In this document: positions 43,730-53,949 of the stretch, piece after piece
Layout of the letters: each line of letters starts with the position of its first letter
Position numbering within the stretch: the stretch's first letter is position 1
Assembly: GCF_021290985.1 (NCBI RefSeq)
Contig: NZ_JAJOYU010000020.1
Location: forward strand, 1 to 64,000
Length of the DNA: 64,000 nucleotides
Source of the DNA: Rheinheimera soli
GTDB taxonomy: Bacteria; Pseudomonadota; Gammaproteobacteria; Enterobacterales; Alteromonadaceae
Direction of reading: 5' to 3'
The notes under the pieces: generated by a model
Database searches by the model: none
The model's input: the letters and a program-made list of their open reading frames with translations, nothing else
Told to the model about the DNA's origin: nothing
Program-made: the position numbers and the translations under genes

Positions 43730-46099
43730 TTATTCCTTGAGGTTAAAAACTAAAGCTTCACTTTGAATAGCCAATACTTTTGAACTGGCTTCCAGCTGAG
43801 CTTTGCTAAATTCAGCACCTAATTTCACTAAAACTGCAGCTTTGCCTTGCTCAGTAAAAGCAGGTTCAGGGTTGATCACTTCAATATCACCGCTGGTTTT
43901 AAATTCAATGATTTGATTGTTTAAAGGCACAAGCTGGCCGTTTTTATCCAGCACCTCTGCATAAACAAAGACCAAATCACCAGCCACAGGCGCCACACCA
44001 CTGGTATCGACTGTCAATTTTAAACTGGCAGCGACGTCAGGAGTCGTCACCTGATGAGTCCCCACTTCTTTACCCGCTATATAAGCTTTTGCCACTAACT
44101 GACCGGCTTTGAAAGCTTTGACATCAAACTCAAAAGGCGGATGAGGCAAATGGGTAGAAAACTTATCCGTAGATGGCTTATTACGGCTGACTAAAGCGCC
44201 GTTTAAATACAGCTCCACTTCTTCTGCGTTACTGAATACCCGCACTTGTGAACTCGAACCCATTTGCCACTCGCTGGCAATAAATACCATAGGACCAGAT
44301 TGGTACTTGTCAGATTGTTCTGAAGCCGGGCGCTGACTCTGGTAAAAGTAGTAACTGTACTTCGGTAAACGGTAAATACTCATCACACCAGAAGCTTCCA
44401 GATCATTTGCATAACCTCTGTTGTAATCAAACATCACCCAGTAGCCGTCAGCGTAGGCGGGAGTGGTCAGGTTGTCGTTATGAGCTTCCTGCACATTGCG
44501 GGCTTGTTGTAATAAACGCGCTTCGCCATGGCTTAACAACTGACGACTGGTGCGGGCTTCTTCTTTTAGATCGGCCCAGCTGTCCTGATTCAACCCCGCA
44601 TTTTGTGCATAGTACTCCCAGTCGCCGTATTCAGACACATTGTAAGGTACAGTTGGCGTTTCATAGTGCATCTGACGGTGCTGACGCGCTTGCAGATACA
44701 TATCGTAACCATGCTGCCAGCCCGCAGAATAAGCGCCCGGAAACTCTTGTTTGACGGTGTTATGCAAAGTAGCGACAAATTCATCCGGCATGTCCGATTC
44801 GTTCAGCGAACATTCCCAGGCCAAAACGCTGGCATGGTTACGGTCGCGACGAATTAAATCGCGGCAGCTTTGAATGTTTTGTGCTCTAAAGGCTTCGGTA
44901 GGCTGATAATACTGCCAGCCTAAAATAGCATTGATCAGCACTAAACCCAGCTCGTCCGCCGCCTGCATAAAGGCTTTCGAATGTGGGTAATGCGATAAAC
45001 GCACATAGTCAAAACCAGCGGATTTAATTTTTACCGCGTCACGATAATCTGCCTGAGGCGATATGGCATAACCTACATGCGGATATTCCTGATGACGGTT
45101 TACACCCCGTAAAAAGGTCAGTTCACCATTGATCAGCAACTGATGCTTGTCGTTAAAAGCAAAACTGCGGATACCAATCTGCTGCAACTGACGCTCTATC
45201 ACTTCGCCATTTTGTTTCAGTACGGTTTGCAAACTGTATAAAAACGGACTGGCCGGGCTCCATAAGTTGGGTTTGCTCACTGTCAGCTGTTGTTGCTGGT
45301 CCAGTTTAGATCCAGCGGCCAGTTGGATTGGGCCTGAGCTGACTTCAGTGACCAATTGCTCACCGGCAAACAACTGCTGCACCAGTTCCAGCTCAGCGCT
45401 GAGCGCTGATTTATTTGCCAGCTGAGTTTTTACTGCAATCACAGACTCTGCTTTATCCACTTTTGGATAAGTCACAAAAATACCGCCACCAGCTACTTCA
45501 TTGGCCAGCATTTCATCTGTGATATGCACAGGGTTTTTAATCAGTAAACGTACATCGCGGTATAAACCACCGTAGGTATTAAAATCCAGTTGAGCCAAAG
45601 GTTTAGGCCCTGTGACTTCGTTATCTCTGTTATCCAGTTTTACTTTGAGCTGATAAGTTTCACCGGCCCTCACATAAGGCGTTAAATCAATAGTAAAAGG
45701 CAAATAACCGCCTAAATGCTCACCAATTTGTTTATCGCCTAACCACACTTGGGCATGGTTCATCGCTGCTTCAAAACGGATCAGCAGCTGTTTGTTTTGC
45801 CACTCTGGCGCTATGGTCAGAGACTTTTGGTACCAGGCGAAGCCCTGCCATTGGTTATTCACCAGCAAAGGTTCAATTTGTGGCGTATGGGGTAAACTCA
45901 CCTGCTGCCAGTCTTCTGCTTGAGCCTTTAAATCAGCAGACTGACTTTTGTAAAACAACCAGTCGGCATTTAAATTCTGCTCTGTTGCTACTGCAACTTT
46001 CGGTGACTGTTCGTCTGTCGGCGATTGTGCAACAGGGCTGCACCCAAACTGCAACAGCAAGGCCAACACAGCCAGAGATTGTATTAAGTACTTCAACAC
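43730..46099 (-). CDS. GH2 beta-galactosidase, lipoprotein
   Basis: 789 residues with a lipoprotein signal peptide (lipobox LQFGC, Cys20), so it is membrane-anchored in the periplasm or on the surface. GH2 order: jelly-roll sugar-binding domain (about 45-190), Ig-like domain (about 195-310), TIM barrel (about 315-600) with acid/base E434 in WECSLNESD and nucleophile E490 in YNVSEYGDW, then Ig-like modules (about 610-789). [16 protein letters not shown] is the metal/sugar loop of beta-galactosidases. It hydrolyses terminal beta-galactosides and feeds galactose to the Leloir genes directly downstream. Confidence 0.92.
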   Translation of the reverse strand: MLKYLIQSLAVLALLLQFGCSPVAQSPTDEQSPKVAVATEQNLNADWLFYKSQSADLKAQAEDWQQVSLPHTPQIEPLLVNNQWQGFAWYQKSLTIAPEWQNKQLLIRFEAAMNHAQVWLGDKQIGEHLGGYLPFTIDLTPYVRAGETYQLKVKLDNRDNEVTGPKPLAQLDFNTYGGLYRDVRLLIKNPVHITDEMLANEVAGGGIFVTYPKVDKAESVIAVKTQLANKSALSAELELVQQLFAGEQLVTEVSSGPIQLAAGSKLDQQQQLTVSKPNLWSPASPFLYSLQTVLKQNGEVIERQLQQIGIRSFAFNDKHQLLINGELTFLRGVNRHQEYPHVGYAISPQADYRDAVKIKSAGFDYVRLSHYPHSKAFMQAADELGLVLINAILGWQYYQPTEAFRAQNIQSCRDLIRRDRNHASVLAWECSLNESDMPDEFVATLHNTVKQEFPGAYSAGWQHGYDMYLQARQHRQMHYETPTVPYNVSEYGDWEYYAQNAGLNQDSWADLKEEARTSRQLLSHGEARLLQQARNVQEAHNDNLTTPAYADGYWVMFDYNRGYANDLEASGVMSIYRLPKYSYYFYQSQRPASEQSDKYQSGPMVFIASEWQMGSSSQVRVFSNAEEVELYLNGALVSRNKPSTDKFSTHLPHPPFEFDVKAFKAGQLVAKAYIAGKEVGTHQVTTPDVAASLKLTVDTSGVAPVAGDLVFVYAEVLDKNGQLVPLNNQIIEFKTSGDIEVINPEPAFTEQGKAAVLVKLGAEFSKAQLEASSKVLAIQSEALVFNLKE

Positions 46100-46140
46100 T
46101 GGAGAATTCCTTTTAATACGCCTGTTTTACAACACAGGAC

Positions 46141-46848
46141 TTAGCAAAAATTAGTTTCAATGGCAGGCCTGACGACCAGCTCGTGAATATGAGCTTTGGT
46201 AGAGCTTGCCAGCATCAGCAGAATGGCATCCGCCACTTCTTCAGCAGACAAATAATCAGGTCTGCTGGCAACACGAAATTCGGTATCTACCCCACCCGGA
46301 TACACAGACAGTACTTTTACACCTGTGCCATTTAGCTCTTTACGCAGCACTTTGCTGTAGCTATCCAGCGCAGCTTTACTGGCGCTGTAAGCGGAAATAC
46401 CTGGGTTGGAAAACAAACAAACGGTCGAAAGTACATTCAGCACTATGCCTTTGCCCTGCTGCTGCATTGCAGGCACCAGTTGCTGGATAAAATACAGCGG
46501 CGCATAAAAGTTCAGCTGCATCATCTGTTCCAGCGCAGACCAATCCGGCTCTGTAGCTGCATTCCTGCTGCTATTGCCTCCGGCGCAATTAATCAACACC
46601 TCGACTTCACCAAACTGCTGCTTTGCCTGTTGGCAAAACTGATAAATGGCTGCTGGTTCTGTCACTGAAAAAGCCTGACTGAACACTGTTGTGCCTTGTG
46701 GCAATAAAGCTAAGGTCTGAGCCAGTTTGGCCGGATCTCGACCACATAAGCTCAAGCTGTGGCCTTGGGCCGCTAAAGCGACAGCCAAAGCACGGCCTAT
46801 GCCCGATGAAGCACCGGTCAGCAAAATATGGCAAGGAGATAAGGACAT
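46141..46848 (-). CDS. Short-chain dehydrogenase/reductase
   Basis: 235 residues from ATG 46848 (CGGAAG upstream); the in-frame extension of 48 codons runs through the terminator of the preceding gene. Motifs: HILLTGASSGIGRALAVALA, INCAGGNSS, catalytic Ser near LNVLSTVCLF and YSASKAAL (YxxxK), PGGVDTEF. It acts on an unknown alcohol/ketone. It sits between the TonB receptor and the GH2 enzyme in the galactoside locus and may modify a sugar or have been co-opted. Confidence 0.88.
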   Translation of the reverse strand: MSLSPCHILLTGASSGIGRALAVALAAQGHSLSLCGRDPAKLAQTLALLPQGTTVFSQAFSVTEPAAIYQFCQQAKQQFGEVEVLINCAGGNSSRNAATEPDWSALEQMMQLNFYAPLYFIQQLVPAMQQQGKGIVLNVLSTVCLFSNPGISAYSASKAALDSYSKVLRKELNGTGVKVLSVYPGGVDTEFRVASRPDYLSAEEVADAILLMLASSTKAHIHELVVRPAIETNFC

Positions 46849-46862
46849 CAGTATGGCTTCCG

Positions 46863-46890
46863 TAAAAAGCCCGGCCCTAAGGCCGGGTTT
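46863..46890 (-). terminator. Terminator after the galactoside-locus TonB receptor
   Basis: Minus strand: CCCGGCC-TTAG-GGCCGGG followed by CTTTTTA, between the receptor stop and the SDR start. It makes the SDR-GH2-gal genes at least partly independent of the receptor. Confidence 0.8.
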
Positions 46891-46912
46891 TATGTGCTGA
46901 ATAACAAGCCAC

Positions 46913-49591
46913 TTACATGGAGTAAGAGAAACCGACCAGGAAACGACGACCCCATTCAGTGAAGTTAGCCGGACGGCTTGGGTCGTTATCAAAGTAAGTC
47001 ACAGCAGCTTCATTGGTCAGGTTTTGTGCCTGCAACATCACTTTAAAAGCTTCGGTTACTTCATAAGATAAACTGGCATCTACAGTTCGCTCAGCTTGAG
47101 CTCTGGTGATTTCTGTAGGTTCCCAGCTACCCACACGAGTGTTCGCACTGCGGTAGTTGTAGGACACCTTGGCATCAAAACCAGCTTTGTAGTACCACAA
47201 GGTCAGATTACCCACATGCTTAGATAAACCACCTAAAGGCATTGGGTTATCTTCAGGCACAAACTCAGTGACATTACTGTCGGTTAGCGAGTAGTTGGCG
47301 TAGAAACCTAAACCATCAAATGGTTCTGGCAGCATGGTCAGAGCCTGCTGATACATCAGCTCTAAGCCTTTGATCTGACCGCCATCACCATTGATTGGAC
47401 GACTGTAGTTATAAGAAATACCGTCTACAACCATCACATCTGTCGCTGTGCCTATATGGGTTTTTAAGTCTTTAAAAAAGGTAGAAATCGTCATTGCACG
47501 ATCGCTGGCCCAGTAGTACTCAAAACCTAAGTCGATTTGATCCGCAAGAAAAGGATCCAAAGCCGGGTTACCGCTTGACGCTGTATTGACGGTAGTTGAG
47601 GTATTAAACTGGTAACCAGTACGCATCTCAATCAGCGGCGGACGAGAAATAGCACGCGACAGGCCAAAACGCACCTGAGCTTCTTCAGTCAGGCTGAACA
47701 CCATATTCAGTGAAGGTAATACTTCGGTGTAATCATGTTCCATAGTAATAGGCGATAGCACCCCCTGCATCAGCTGATGGCCGGACGAGGTAGAATCAGT
47801 TTGCACTACACGCACACCAACGTTACCTGTGTAAGGTAAATCACCAATTTCGCCAGACATTTTTAACATGGCATACAGGGCTGAGTTAGTTTCTTCCACT
47901 CTCCAGCTATTGACGAAATCTATGGGAGCTTTTGTACGATCATTACGGTTATCAATACCACCAAAAGCCTGATTGACCACAGCACCCCAGTTGTTCATAC
48001 CATAAATGGCAGGAGCAATAAAATCGCCGCCAAGAGCGTAGTTGTAGCCATAACCTGTCACTGAGGTGTCGACAGGATCTTGCTGCCAGCTCAGAACATC
48101 GTTGTTTTTATCACGGTCGCTATATCGGCCGCCCAGCACTAAAGTCTCAAAGGTGCCCCAGTCGATGCTACGTTCAAAATCGGCTTTAAAGGTAACCATT
48201 TCATCTGTTAAATCACGATCGCCGTCCACATTCATTCTTGAAGGGCTATCAGGGTTCTGCGTTGCATCCTGAATACGATAAAACTCTGGATTGCCCAGAT
48301 TTGGGCCAGCATTAATAGCTAAACGGCCGCCCGCATTAGCCCAACTGATATCAAGAGGTGTAGGTCCAACGTAGGTGGATACAATATTCACCCAACGGGA
48401 TTCAATACCAGCTTCGGAATAACCAACATCATAAGTTGAAGTCCAGACATCACCAGTGACAGTAGTTTTTAAACCAGTGCTTAACAGATGATTTTGCTGG
48501 AACCAGGTAGCGTTGTTGGCCGTATGAGCGCCCCATAACACACCACCGCCAGTCAATTGCTGCGAGCCATCAGGACGAGTCACAATGGTCGGCGTAGTAG
48601 CAGAGTTGTTATAACCCCAGGTACTTGCGTCCTGATAGTTACCCCAGCCATCAAACATAAACTGGTCTTCACGTTCTTCAATATCAAACTTGGAGTAGAA
48701 CAGATCGTATTTCAGATTTACCGTATCAGCAGGTTCCCATTCAAGGATCATCAGGCCGCCTACACGCTCGTTGTTACCTGATTTAGTTCCGGCTTTACCA
48801 CCCCAAGGAGCAGCTTCTTTGATGCCATCGCCATTCACATCGCCTTGTTCATCCGGGTTTTTATTGTAGGAATAAAATGCGGTTTCACGCTGAACTGAAG
48901 GTTGGTCCTGATAGGTTAAACCAAACACCACACCAAAATTATCAGCCCACTGATCAACATAAGAGACGCTGGCTTTTTGACCTGTACCATCCGCATCCGG
49001 AATATCGTCTGCTAATTGATAATCCATCAGATGGCCGCTGATATTAATCATGCGTTTGTCTCGGGCCAGAGGGCTGATGAAGTTCATATTGACCAGACCG
49101 GCAATACCACCTTCGATATTGTTTGCCATAGGGCTTTTGTATACTTCAACTGAGTTAATCAGTTCGGCAGGGAATTGCTCGTAACGTACGTCACGGCTTG
49201 GTTCAGCACTGACAATTTCACGGCCATTCATGGTGGCAGCGTTTAAACGTGCACCTAAACCACGGATAGAAATACTGCTGGCATTACCACGGTCACGCTC
49301 TGCCGTTACACCAGGTAAGCGGCCTAAAGAGTCAGCGATAGTTACGTCAGGTAATTGGCCTAAGTCATCGGTAGAGATAATTTCTACCGTTGATTCTGAA
49401 AACTTTTTCTGCATTAAAGACTTGCTCAGCGTGGCACCAAAACCTTTAACGACTATGGTTTCGATCTGCTGTTCAGCTTCTGCAGCCTGTTGTTGAGTGG
49501 TATTTTCTTCGCTTTGCGCCTGTGCATGCTGCATAGCAAAAATTTGCGTCATAGCTAAAGCTACAACGGTCAAGTTGAATTTGCCTGTCAT
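46913..49591 (-). CDS. TonB-dependent receptor for an oligosaccharide
   Basis: 892 residues. Signal peptide cleaved after AQA; a TonB box-like IETIVVKGFGATLSKSLMQKK; plug with STDDLGQLPDVTIADSLGRLPGVTAERDRG and SISIRGLGARLNAATMNGREIVS; a barrel ending in RRFLVGFSYSM. The IETIVVKGFGATL...ADSLGRLPGV signature is that of the carbohydrate-importing receptors of Alteromonadales and Xanthomonadales. The location suggests beta-galactoside oligosaccharide uptake. A LacI-type operator overlaps its promoter. Confidence 0.92.
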   Translation of the reverse strand: MTGKFNLTVVALAMTQIFAMQHAQAQSEENTTQQQAAEAEQQIETIVVKGFGATLSKSLMQKKFSESTVEIISTDDLGQLPDVTIADSLGRLPGVTAERDRGNASSISIRGLGARLNAATMNGREIVSAEPSRDVRYEQFPAELINSVEVYKSPMANNIEGGIAGLVNMNFISPLARDKRMINISGHLMDYQLADDIPDADGTGQKASVSYVDQWADNFGVVFGLTYQDQPSVQRETAFYSYNKNPDEQGDVNGDGIKEAAPWGGKAGTKSGNNERVGGLMILEWEPADTVNLKYDLFYSKFDIEEREDQFMFDGWGNYQDASTWGYNNSATTPTIVTRPDGSQQLTGGGVLWGAHTANNATWFQQNHLLSTGLKTTVTGDVWTSTYDVGYSEAGIESRWVNIVSTYVGPTPLDISWANAGGRLAINAGPNLGNPEFYRIQDATQNPDSPSRMNVDGDRDLTDEMVTFKADFERSIDWGTFETLVLGGRYSDRDKNNDVLSWQQDPVDTSVTGYGYNYALGGDFIAPAIYGMNNWGAVVNQAFGGIDNRNDRTKAPIDFVNSWRVEETNSALYAMLKMSGEIGDLPYTGNVGVRVVQTDSTSSGHQLMQGVLSPITMEHDYTEVLPSLNMVFSLTEEAQVRFGLSRAISRPPLIEMRTGYQFNTSTTVNTASSGNPALDPFLADQIDLGFEYYWASDRAMTISTFFKDLKTHIGTATDVMVVDGISYNYSRPINGDGGQIKGLELMYQQALTMLPEPFDGLGFYANYSLTDSNVTEFVPEDNPMPLGGLSKHVGNLTLWYYKAGFDAKVSYNYRSANTRVGSWEPTEITRAQAERTVDASLSYEVTEAFKVMLQAQNLTNEAAVTYFDNDPSRPANFTEWGRRFLVGFSYSM

Positions 49592-49672
49592 TTCCTACCC
49601 CTGTCGGTATCAATTGTTATTTTTTTATGCGCTAAGCTGATTTTATATACGGGTTCAGCAGTGCACGGTGCA

Positions 49673-49702
49673 GTTATAACACTCAAGGTAAACGTTTACC
49701 AA
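49673..49702 (-). promoter_or_regulatory. Promoter with a LacI-family operator for the galactoside TonB receptor
   Basis: Perfect palindrome GGTAAACGTTTACC at 49687-49700. On the minus strand TTGGTA (49702-49697), 18-bp spacer, TATAAC (49678-49673) forms a promoter whose -35 and spacer are covered by the palindrome. Repression by the LacI-type protein of this locus is the simple reading. The rest of the 321-bp gap is AT-rich with no further gene. Confidence 0.7.
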
Positions 49703-49912
49703 ACATTTTTACATCAAGCTACCAAACAAAACATCAAGATATTGATTTTAATAAAAATATAGTCAGGTAATCGATTTCTTAAAAATAGGAAAACAGTTGT
49801 GCCCATTCCGGCAAAAAAAACAACAAAGCTTTAATGCTGTTGTTCCAGATCAAGATCGAAAGCAGACGCAGCCTTTAGCATAGCGGTTTGTATTGCTGAA
49901 CCTGGAACTGCT

Positions 49913-52570
49913 TTGAAGATGGATTCTACGCTGAGCTCTGCTTTAACACCTGTGTCATCAGGCCAGACCGTTGCTATGGTGCTGCAAAAAAAACTGATTT
50001 GTTGCCCCCCACAACACAGCGTGCAACAAGCTGCGCAGCTGATGCAGCAACACAATATCAGTTGCATACTGATTAAAGATGAACAGGGGATCATCGGGAT
50101 TTGGACAGAGTCTGACTGCAAAAAACTGGATCTGTCGGATAACACTGTATTGCAGCACGCTGTTTCTGTGGTGATGACCAGTCCTGTGTTTTCAGTGCAA
50201 GAGCAGTGCACAACCAGTGAGGCTGCCGCGCTGATGAAACAAAAGGGCATCAGACGTTTGCTGGTGACAAACTCAGCACACCAGGCTATTGGCATAGTGA
50301 CACAAACCGATCTTATTCATCAGCAGCCGCTGGAGCATTATTTAATGCTGCGGGATATCAGCTCCATTCTGGTGGAGTTGCCCTTGATGTTGCAAGCCGA
50401 ACTGACTGTAGCTCAAGCTGCCTTGCTGATGAGGCAAACTCAACGTGATGCGGCCATAGTACAGTTTGAAGCTGCCCCCTTTACTGGCACTGAGTACGGC
50501 ATAGTGACAGAACGTGATCTCGTGAACTTTATCGCTACAGAACGCACTCTTTGCCTTTTAGCTGAAGTCGCAACCAGGCCTTTATTAACCTTACCTCTGC
50601 ACAGCAGCTTACTACAGGCCGTACGTTTGCTGCGTGAACATGGTTTCCGCCATCTGGGTGTCACCGACTCCTATGGCAAACCCGCTGGTTTGTTATCTCA
50701 CAATCATATATTGCTGAATATGGAACATTTATACATCAACGAGCTAAAAGCGGCGTTGCACGCCCGAGACAAGGCACTGCGATCCTCAGAAAGCAGTTTG
50801 CGATTAGCCTACAAAGTAATAGAAGCCTCGCACGATGCGGTGATGATTACCGATGAGCGCGGCATCATTCAGTCAGTTAACCCCAGCTTTTGTAAGCTGA
50901 CAGGCTACAGCGCCGAAGAGGCCATAGGTCAAACCCCTAATCTGCTCAGCTCTGGAGAGCATGACCAGAACTTTTATCAGCAAATGTGGCAGCGACTGCA
51001 ACAGCAAGGCTACTGGCAGGGCGAGATTTGGAACAAACGTAAAAATGGTGAAATTTACCCTGAATGGCTGTCGATCAGCGCAGTGCGGGGAGAAAATGCT
51101 GAGATCAATCAATATGCCGCCATTTTTTCTGATATTACAGAGCGTAAAAAGCGCGAGAAAAAAATTCACGAACTGGCATATTTTGACGAGCTGACGGGCC
51201 TTGCTAACCGTCGTTTATACCAAGACAGACTAGAACAGGCTTTAGCCAATGCGAAGCGCCACAATCACCAGTTAGCAGTACTCTTTCTTGACCTGGATTT
51301 GTTTAAACGTATTAACGACACACTGGGCCATCAGGCGGGTGATGAAGCCTTACGTCAGGTGGCCAGACGACTACAAAAAGCCAGCAGAGCAGGTGAATCT
51401 GTGGCCCGGCTAGGTGGAGACGAATTTACTGTGCTGGTGCCTGAATGCAACGGCATTGAAGAAATCGAAAAGCTGGCCCAACGTATAGTGGCGCAGTTTG
51501 AATTGCCTTTCCAAATTCAGCACAACGAGCTGGTTTTAACCACCAGTGTAGGGATCAGCATTTATCCTCAGCATGGCAGCACGGCCAGTGAACTGCTGAA
51601 GTTTGCCGATGCCGCCATGTATCAGGCGAAAGAGTCAGGCCGCAACAAATACAGCCTTTACACTAGCTGTGTAGGTCAGCGTAATGACGAGGCTTTGCAG
51701 CTGGAACAGGCATTACGTAAAGCTCTGGCTCAACAGCAATTAGAAGTGCATTACCAGCCCAAAATAGCTTTACGTACAGGACAGTTGCATAGCCTGGAAG
51801 CCTTAGTACGCTGGCATGATAAAGAGCTGGGTCAGGTACCGCCAGAGCGCTTTATCGGCATTGCAGAAACCCTTGGCCTTATTCAGCAGTTAGGCCAGCA
51901 AGTGCTCAGGCAGGTCTGCTATCAGTTGCAAGCATGGGCTGAATTCGCAGTTCCTATCGCCGTCAATATCTCTGCAAAAGAGTTAGATGACCCACTTTTT
52001 ATCACCCACTTAACCCAGATCCTAGCTGAAACTGCAGTAGACCCAAAACTACTGGAACTGGAAATTACCGAAAGCTGCCTGCTGCCAGAACGGGAAACTC
52101 AAACCCGCCATGTACTGCAGCAACTGCGGCAGTTAGGTATACGACTGGCTATTGACGACTTTGGTACAGGCTATTCCTCTTTATCCTATTTACGCCATTT
52201 GCCTATCAACAGCCTGAAAATTGATCGCAGTTTTATCAAGGCTTTACCAGACAATACCAGCGATAAACAAATCACTACAGCCATTATTGCGATGGCGAAT
52301 GCTCTGGGACTAGATGTGATTGCTGAAGGGATTGAAACTGCAGCGCAGCAAGAGTTTTTGCTGGCTGCGGGCTGTCAGTTTGGTCAGGGTTACTGGTTTG
52401 GTAAAGCACAGGACCCACTAAAAATCACACCTCTGCTAAAAAAATCAGCACGACATTCTATTCGCTCAGATAAGGGTTCAGTAGCTGCCGAACATTCACA
52501 TTCGCTTGAAGCCGGGCAGCTAACAGATACAAACCAGCCATTTTACGATGCAAAAACACTGCAGCTATAG
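49913..52570 (+). CDS. Quadruple-CBS, PAS, GGDEF, EAL protein (c-di-GMP turnover)
   Basis: 885 residues. Four CBS domains in two pairs (about 15-135 and 150-275; e.g. GIWTESDC, GIVTQTDL, GIVTERDL), a PAS domain (about 305-420, SHDAVMITDERGIIQSVNPSFCKLTGYSAEE), a GGDEF domain with an intact GGDEF loop (501-505) but no RxxD inhibitory site (RAGE instead), and an EAL domain with EAL at 629-631 and ITESCLL, DDFGTGYSSLSYL. Both activities look competent. Adenine-nucleotide binding by CBS may set the balance. The start may be TTG 49913 or ATG 49919. The last ~37 residues lie beyond the EAL fold and overlap the convergent aarF-like gene. Confidence 0.92.
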   Translation: MKMDSTLSSALTPVSSGQTVAMVLQKKLICCPPQHSVQQAAQLMQQHNISCILIKDEQGIIGIWTESDCKKLDLSDNTVLQHAVSVVMTSPVFSVQEQCTTSEAAALMKQKGIRRLLVTNSAHQAIGIVTQTDLIHQQPLEHYLMLRDISSILVELPLMLQAELTVAQAALLMRQTQRDAAIVQFEAAPFTGTEYGIVTERDLVNFIATERTLCLLAEVATRPLLTLPLHSSLLQAVRLLREHGFRHLGVTDSYGKPAGLLSHNHILLNMEHLYINELKAALHARDKALRSSESSLRLAYKVIEASHDAVMITDERGIIQSVNPSFCKLTGYSAEEAIGQTPNLLSSGEHDQNFYQQMWQRLQQQGYWQGEIWNKRKNGEIYPEWLSISAVRGENAEINQYAAIFSDITERKKREKKIHELAYFDELTGLANRRLYQDRLEQALANAKRHNHQLAVLFLDLDLFKRINDTLGHQAGDEALRQVARRLQKASRAGESVARLGGDEFTVLVPECNGIEEIEKLAQRIVAQFELPFQIQHNELVLTTSVGISIYPQHGSTASELLKFADAAMYQAKESGRNKYSLYTSCVGQRNDEALQLEQALRKALAQQQLEVHYQPKIALRTGQLHSLEALVRWHDKELGQVPPERFIGIAETLGLIQQLGQQVLRQVCYQLQAWAEFAVPIAVNISAKELDDPLFITHLTQILAETAVDPKLLELEITESCLLPERETQTRHVLQQLRQLGIRLAIDDFGTGYSSLSYLRHLPINSLKIDRSFIKALPDNTSDKQITTAIIAMANALGLDVIAEGIETAAQQEFLLAAGCQFGQGYWFGKAQDPLKITPLLKKSARHSIRSDKGSVAAEHSHSLEAGQLTDTNQPFYDAKTLQL

Positions 52571-53771
52571 GCGGTGTATGCCAGTAATTTTGTTGCAAGC
52601 TGAGGGCTGTAGCAGCCTTGCGAACTCGTTGGGCCAAATCAGTTTGTCCAAAAGTATAAGCGGTATCTGACTGAACAGGTTCAGAAATCAGCTGCACCAG
52701 GGTCAGTATGGCTTGTTTTTGTTCGGGTAAAATATCCTGACTGAAAAAGCCGATTTGGCGCATGGCTGCTTCAATACCAGCCAAATTATGAGTAATAGCT
52801 GCAGATAATAACTGACGATAACCTTGGCTTATCGCTTCTGAATAGTCCCGGCATGCACCAAAGTCTAGCAGCACCAGCTGTGCATGCTCTGGCTGATACA
52901 GATAATTGGCAAAGTTTGGATCGGTTTGCACCAATCGAAACTCAAAAATCTCCCTGAACAACAAAGTGAAAAGCTGTGTCATAGCCTTATCCCGTACTTG
53001 CTGTGAATGCTGCATTAAGGACTCAATAGGCACGCCTTCGACAAAACTCATGGTCATCAGCTTAGAGGTGCAAAGCTGTGGGTAGAGTTCTGGCAATACA
53101 AATTGGTTGTCGTCGGCAAGTAAATCACGGTAGCGCTGTAAGTAGGCAGCTTCTTGCAGATAGTCAGCCTCTTGATGCAACTGTAGTTTTGCCTCGCTTA
53201 GCACAGACTGATAATCCATAGCATCAGGCAACAAACCACTGAGTTTCAAAAGCATAGCTACATTGTCCACATCACTGTCAATGCTCTGCCCTATGCCTGG
53301 ATACTGTACTTTGACCGCCAGTTTGCTGCCATTGTCATGATGCGCAAGGTGAACTTGCCCAATAGAAGCCGCAGCCAAAGGGGCAAAGGTAAATTGTGAA
53401 AAATGTTGCTGCCACTGCTCACCTAACTCAGTGCGTAACACCAGAGCAAGCTCTTTGGGCAACATGGGGTTAGCGTTAGAACGAAGTCTTGCCAATATTT
53501 CAGTTAATTCAGCGGGTAGTAGATCTCCGGCATCCATAGACAACAATTGACCTACTTTCATCGCCGCCCCACGTAACTGCGCCAGCTTATCGCTAACCCG
53601 CTTCAGATTGGCTGGGGTCAGCAGTAAATCTCTGGCTTTTGGACTTTGCCCTTGCGCCAGCTGTTTAGCACCATTTAACAGTACAGAGCCAGCAACACGT
53701 CCAGCCAAAGATGCCAGACCTCCTAAACGGGCCAGTGGCTGTCGTGGCAATTTAGCTGATTTATCGCTCAT
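52458..53771 (-). CDS. AarF/ABC1/UbiB-type atypical kinase
   Basis: 437 residues from ATG 53771 (a GTG start 7 codons earlier is possible). The KxGQ signature is present in LRGAAMKVGQLLSMDAGDLLP, followed by AAASIGQVHLAHH, LAVKVQYPG (ATP Lys), EADYLQEAAYLQRY, MSFVEGVP, HTDPN-type catalytic element (QTDPNFANYL) and VLLDFGACRDYS (metal Asp). ABC1 kinases support ubiquinone synthesis and membrane lipid handling; this is the shorter paralogue group without C-terminal TM helices rather than UbiB itself, and no ubi gene is adjacent. Its 3' end overlaps the GGDEF-EAL gene by 113 bp. Confidence 0.88.
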   Translation of the reverse strand: MSDKSAKLPRQPLARLGGLASLAGRVAGSVLLNGAKQLAQGQSPKARDLLLTPANLKRVSDKLAQLRGAAMKVGQLLSMDAGDLLPAELTEILARLRSNANPMLPKELALVLRTELGEQWQQHFSQFTFAPLAAASIGQVHLAHHDNGSKLAVKVQYPGIGQSIDSDVDNVAMLLKLSGLLPDAMDYQSVLSEAKLQLHQEADYLQEAAYLQRYRDLLADDNQFVLPELYPQLCTSKLMTMSFVEGVPIESLMQHSQQVRDKAMTQLFTLLFREIFEFRLVQTDPNFANYLYQPEHAQLVLLDFGACRDYSEAISQGYRQLLSAAITHNLAGIEAAMRQIGFFSQDILPEQKQAILTLVQLISEPVQSDTAYTFGQTDLAQRVRKAATALSLQQNYWHTPPIAAVFLHRKMAGLYLLAARLQANVNVRQLLNPYLSE

Positions 53772-53949
53772 AAGATTCCAAAGTGGCAGCACAGATGTAT
53801 TCTATACGAGCACAAATACCAATTAGCCCAGCAACTTCAATTACTTTGGTTATCCCGATTGGCAGTACGCGCTATTTTCGGCATACTTCCGCAGGGCCGC
53901 AGTGAGCGGCTGTATTTTGCAAAGTCAGTATCAGGAAGAAAGCAAAGAT

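Noticed and set aside
46849-46992. 48-codon upstream extension of the SDR gene
   Set aside because: It passes through an intrinsic terminator and the end of the TonB receptor gene; the SDR fold starts right after 46848.
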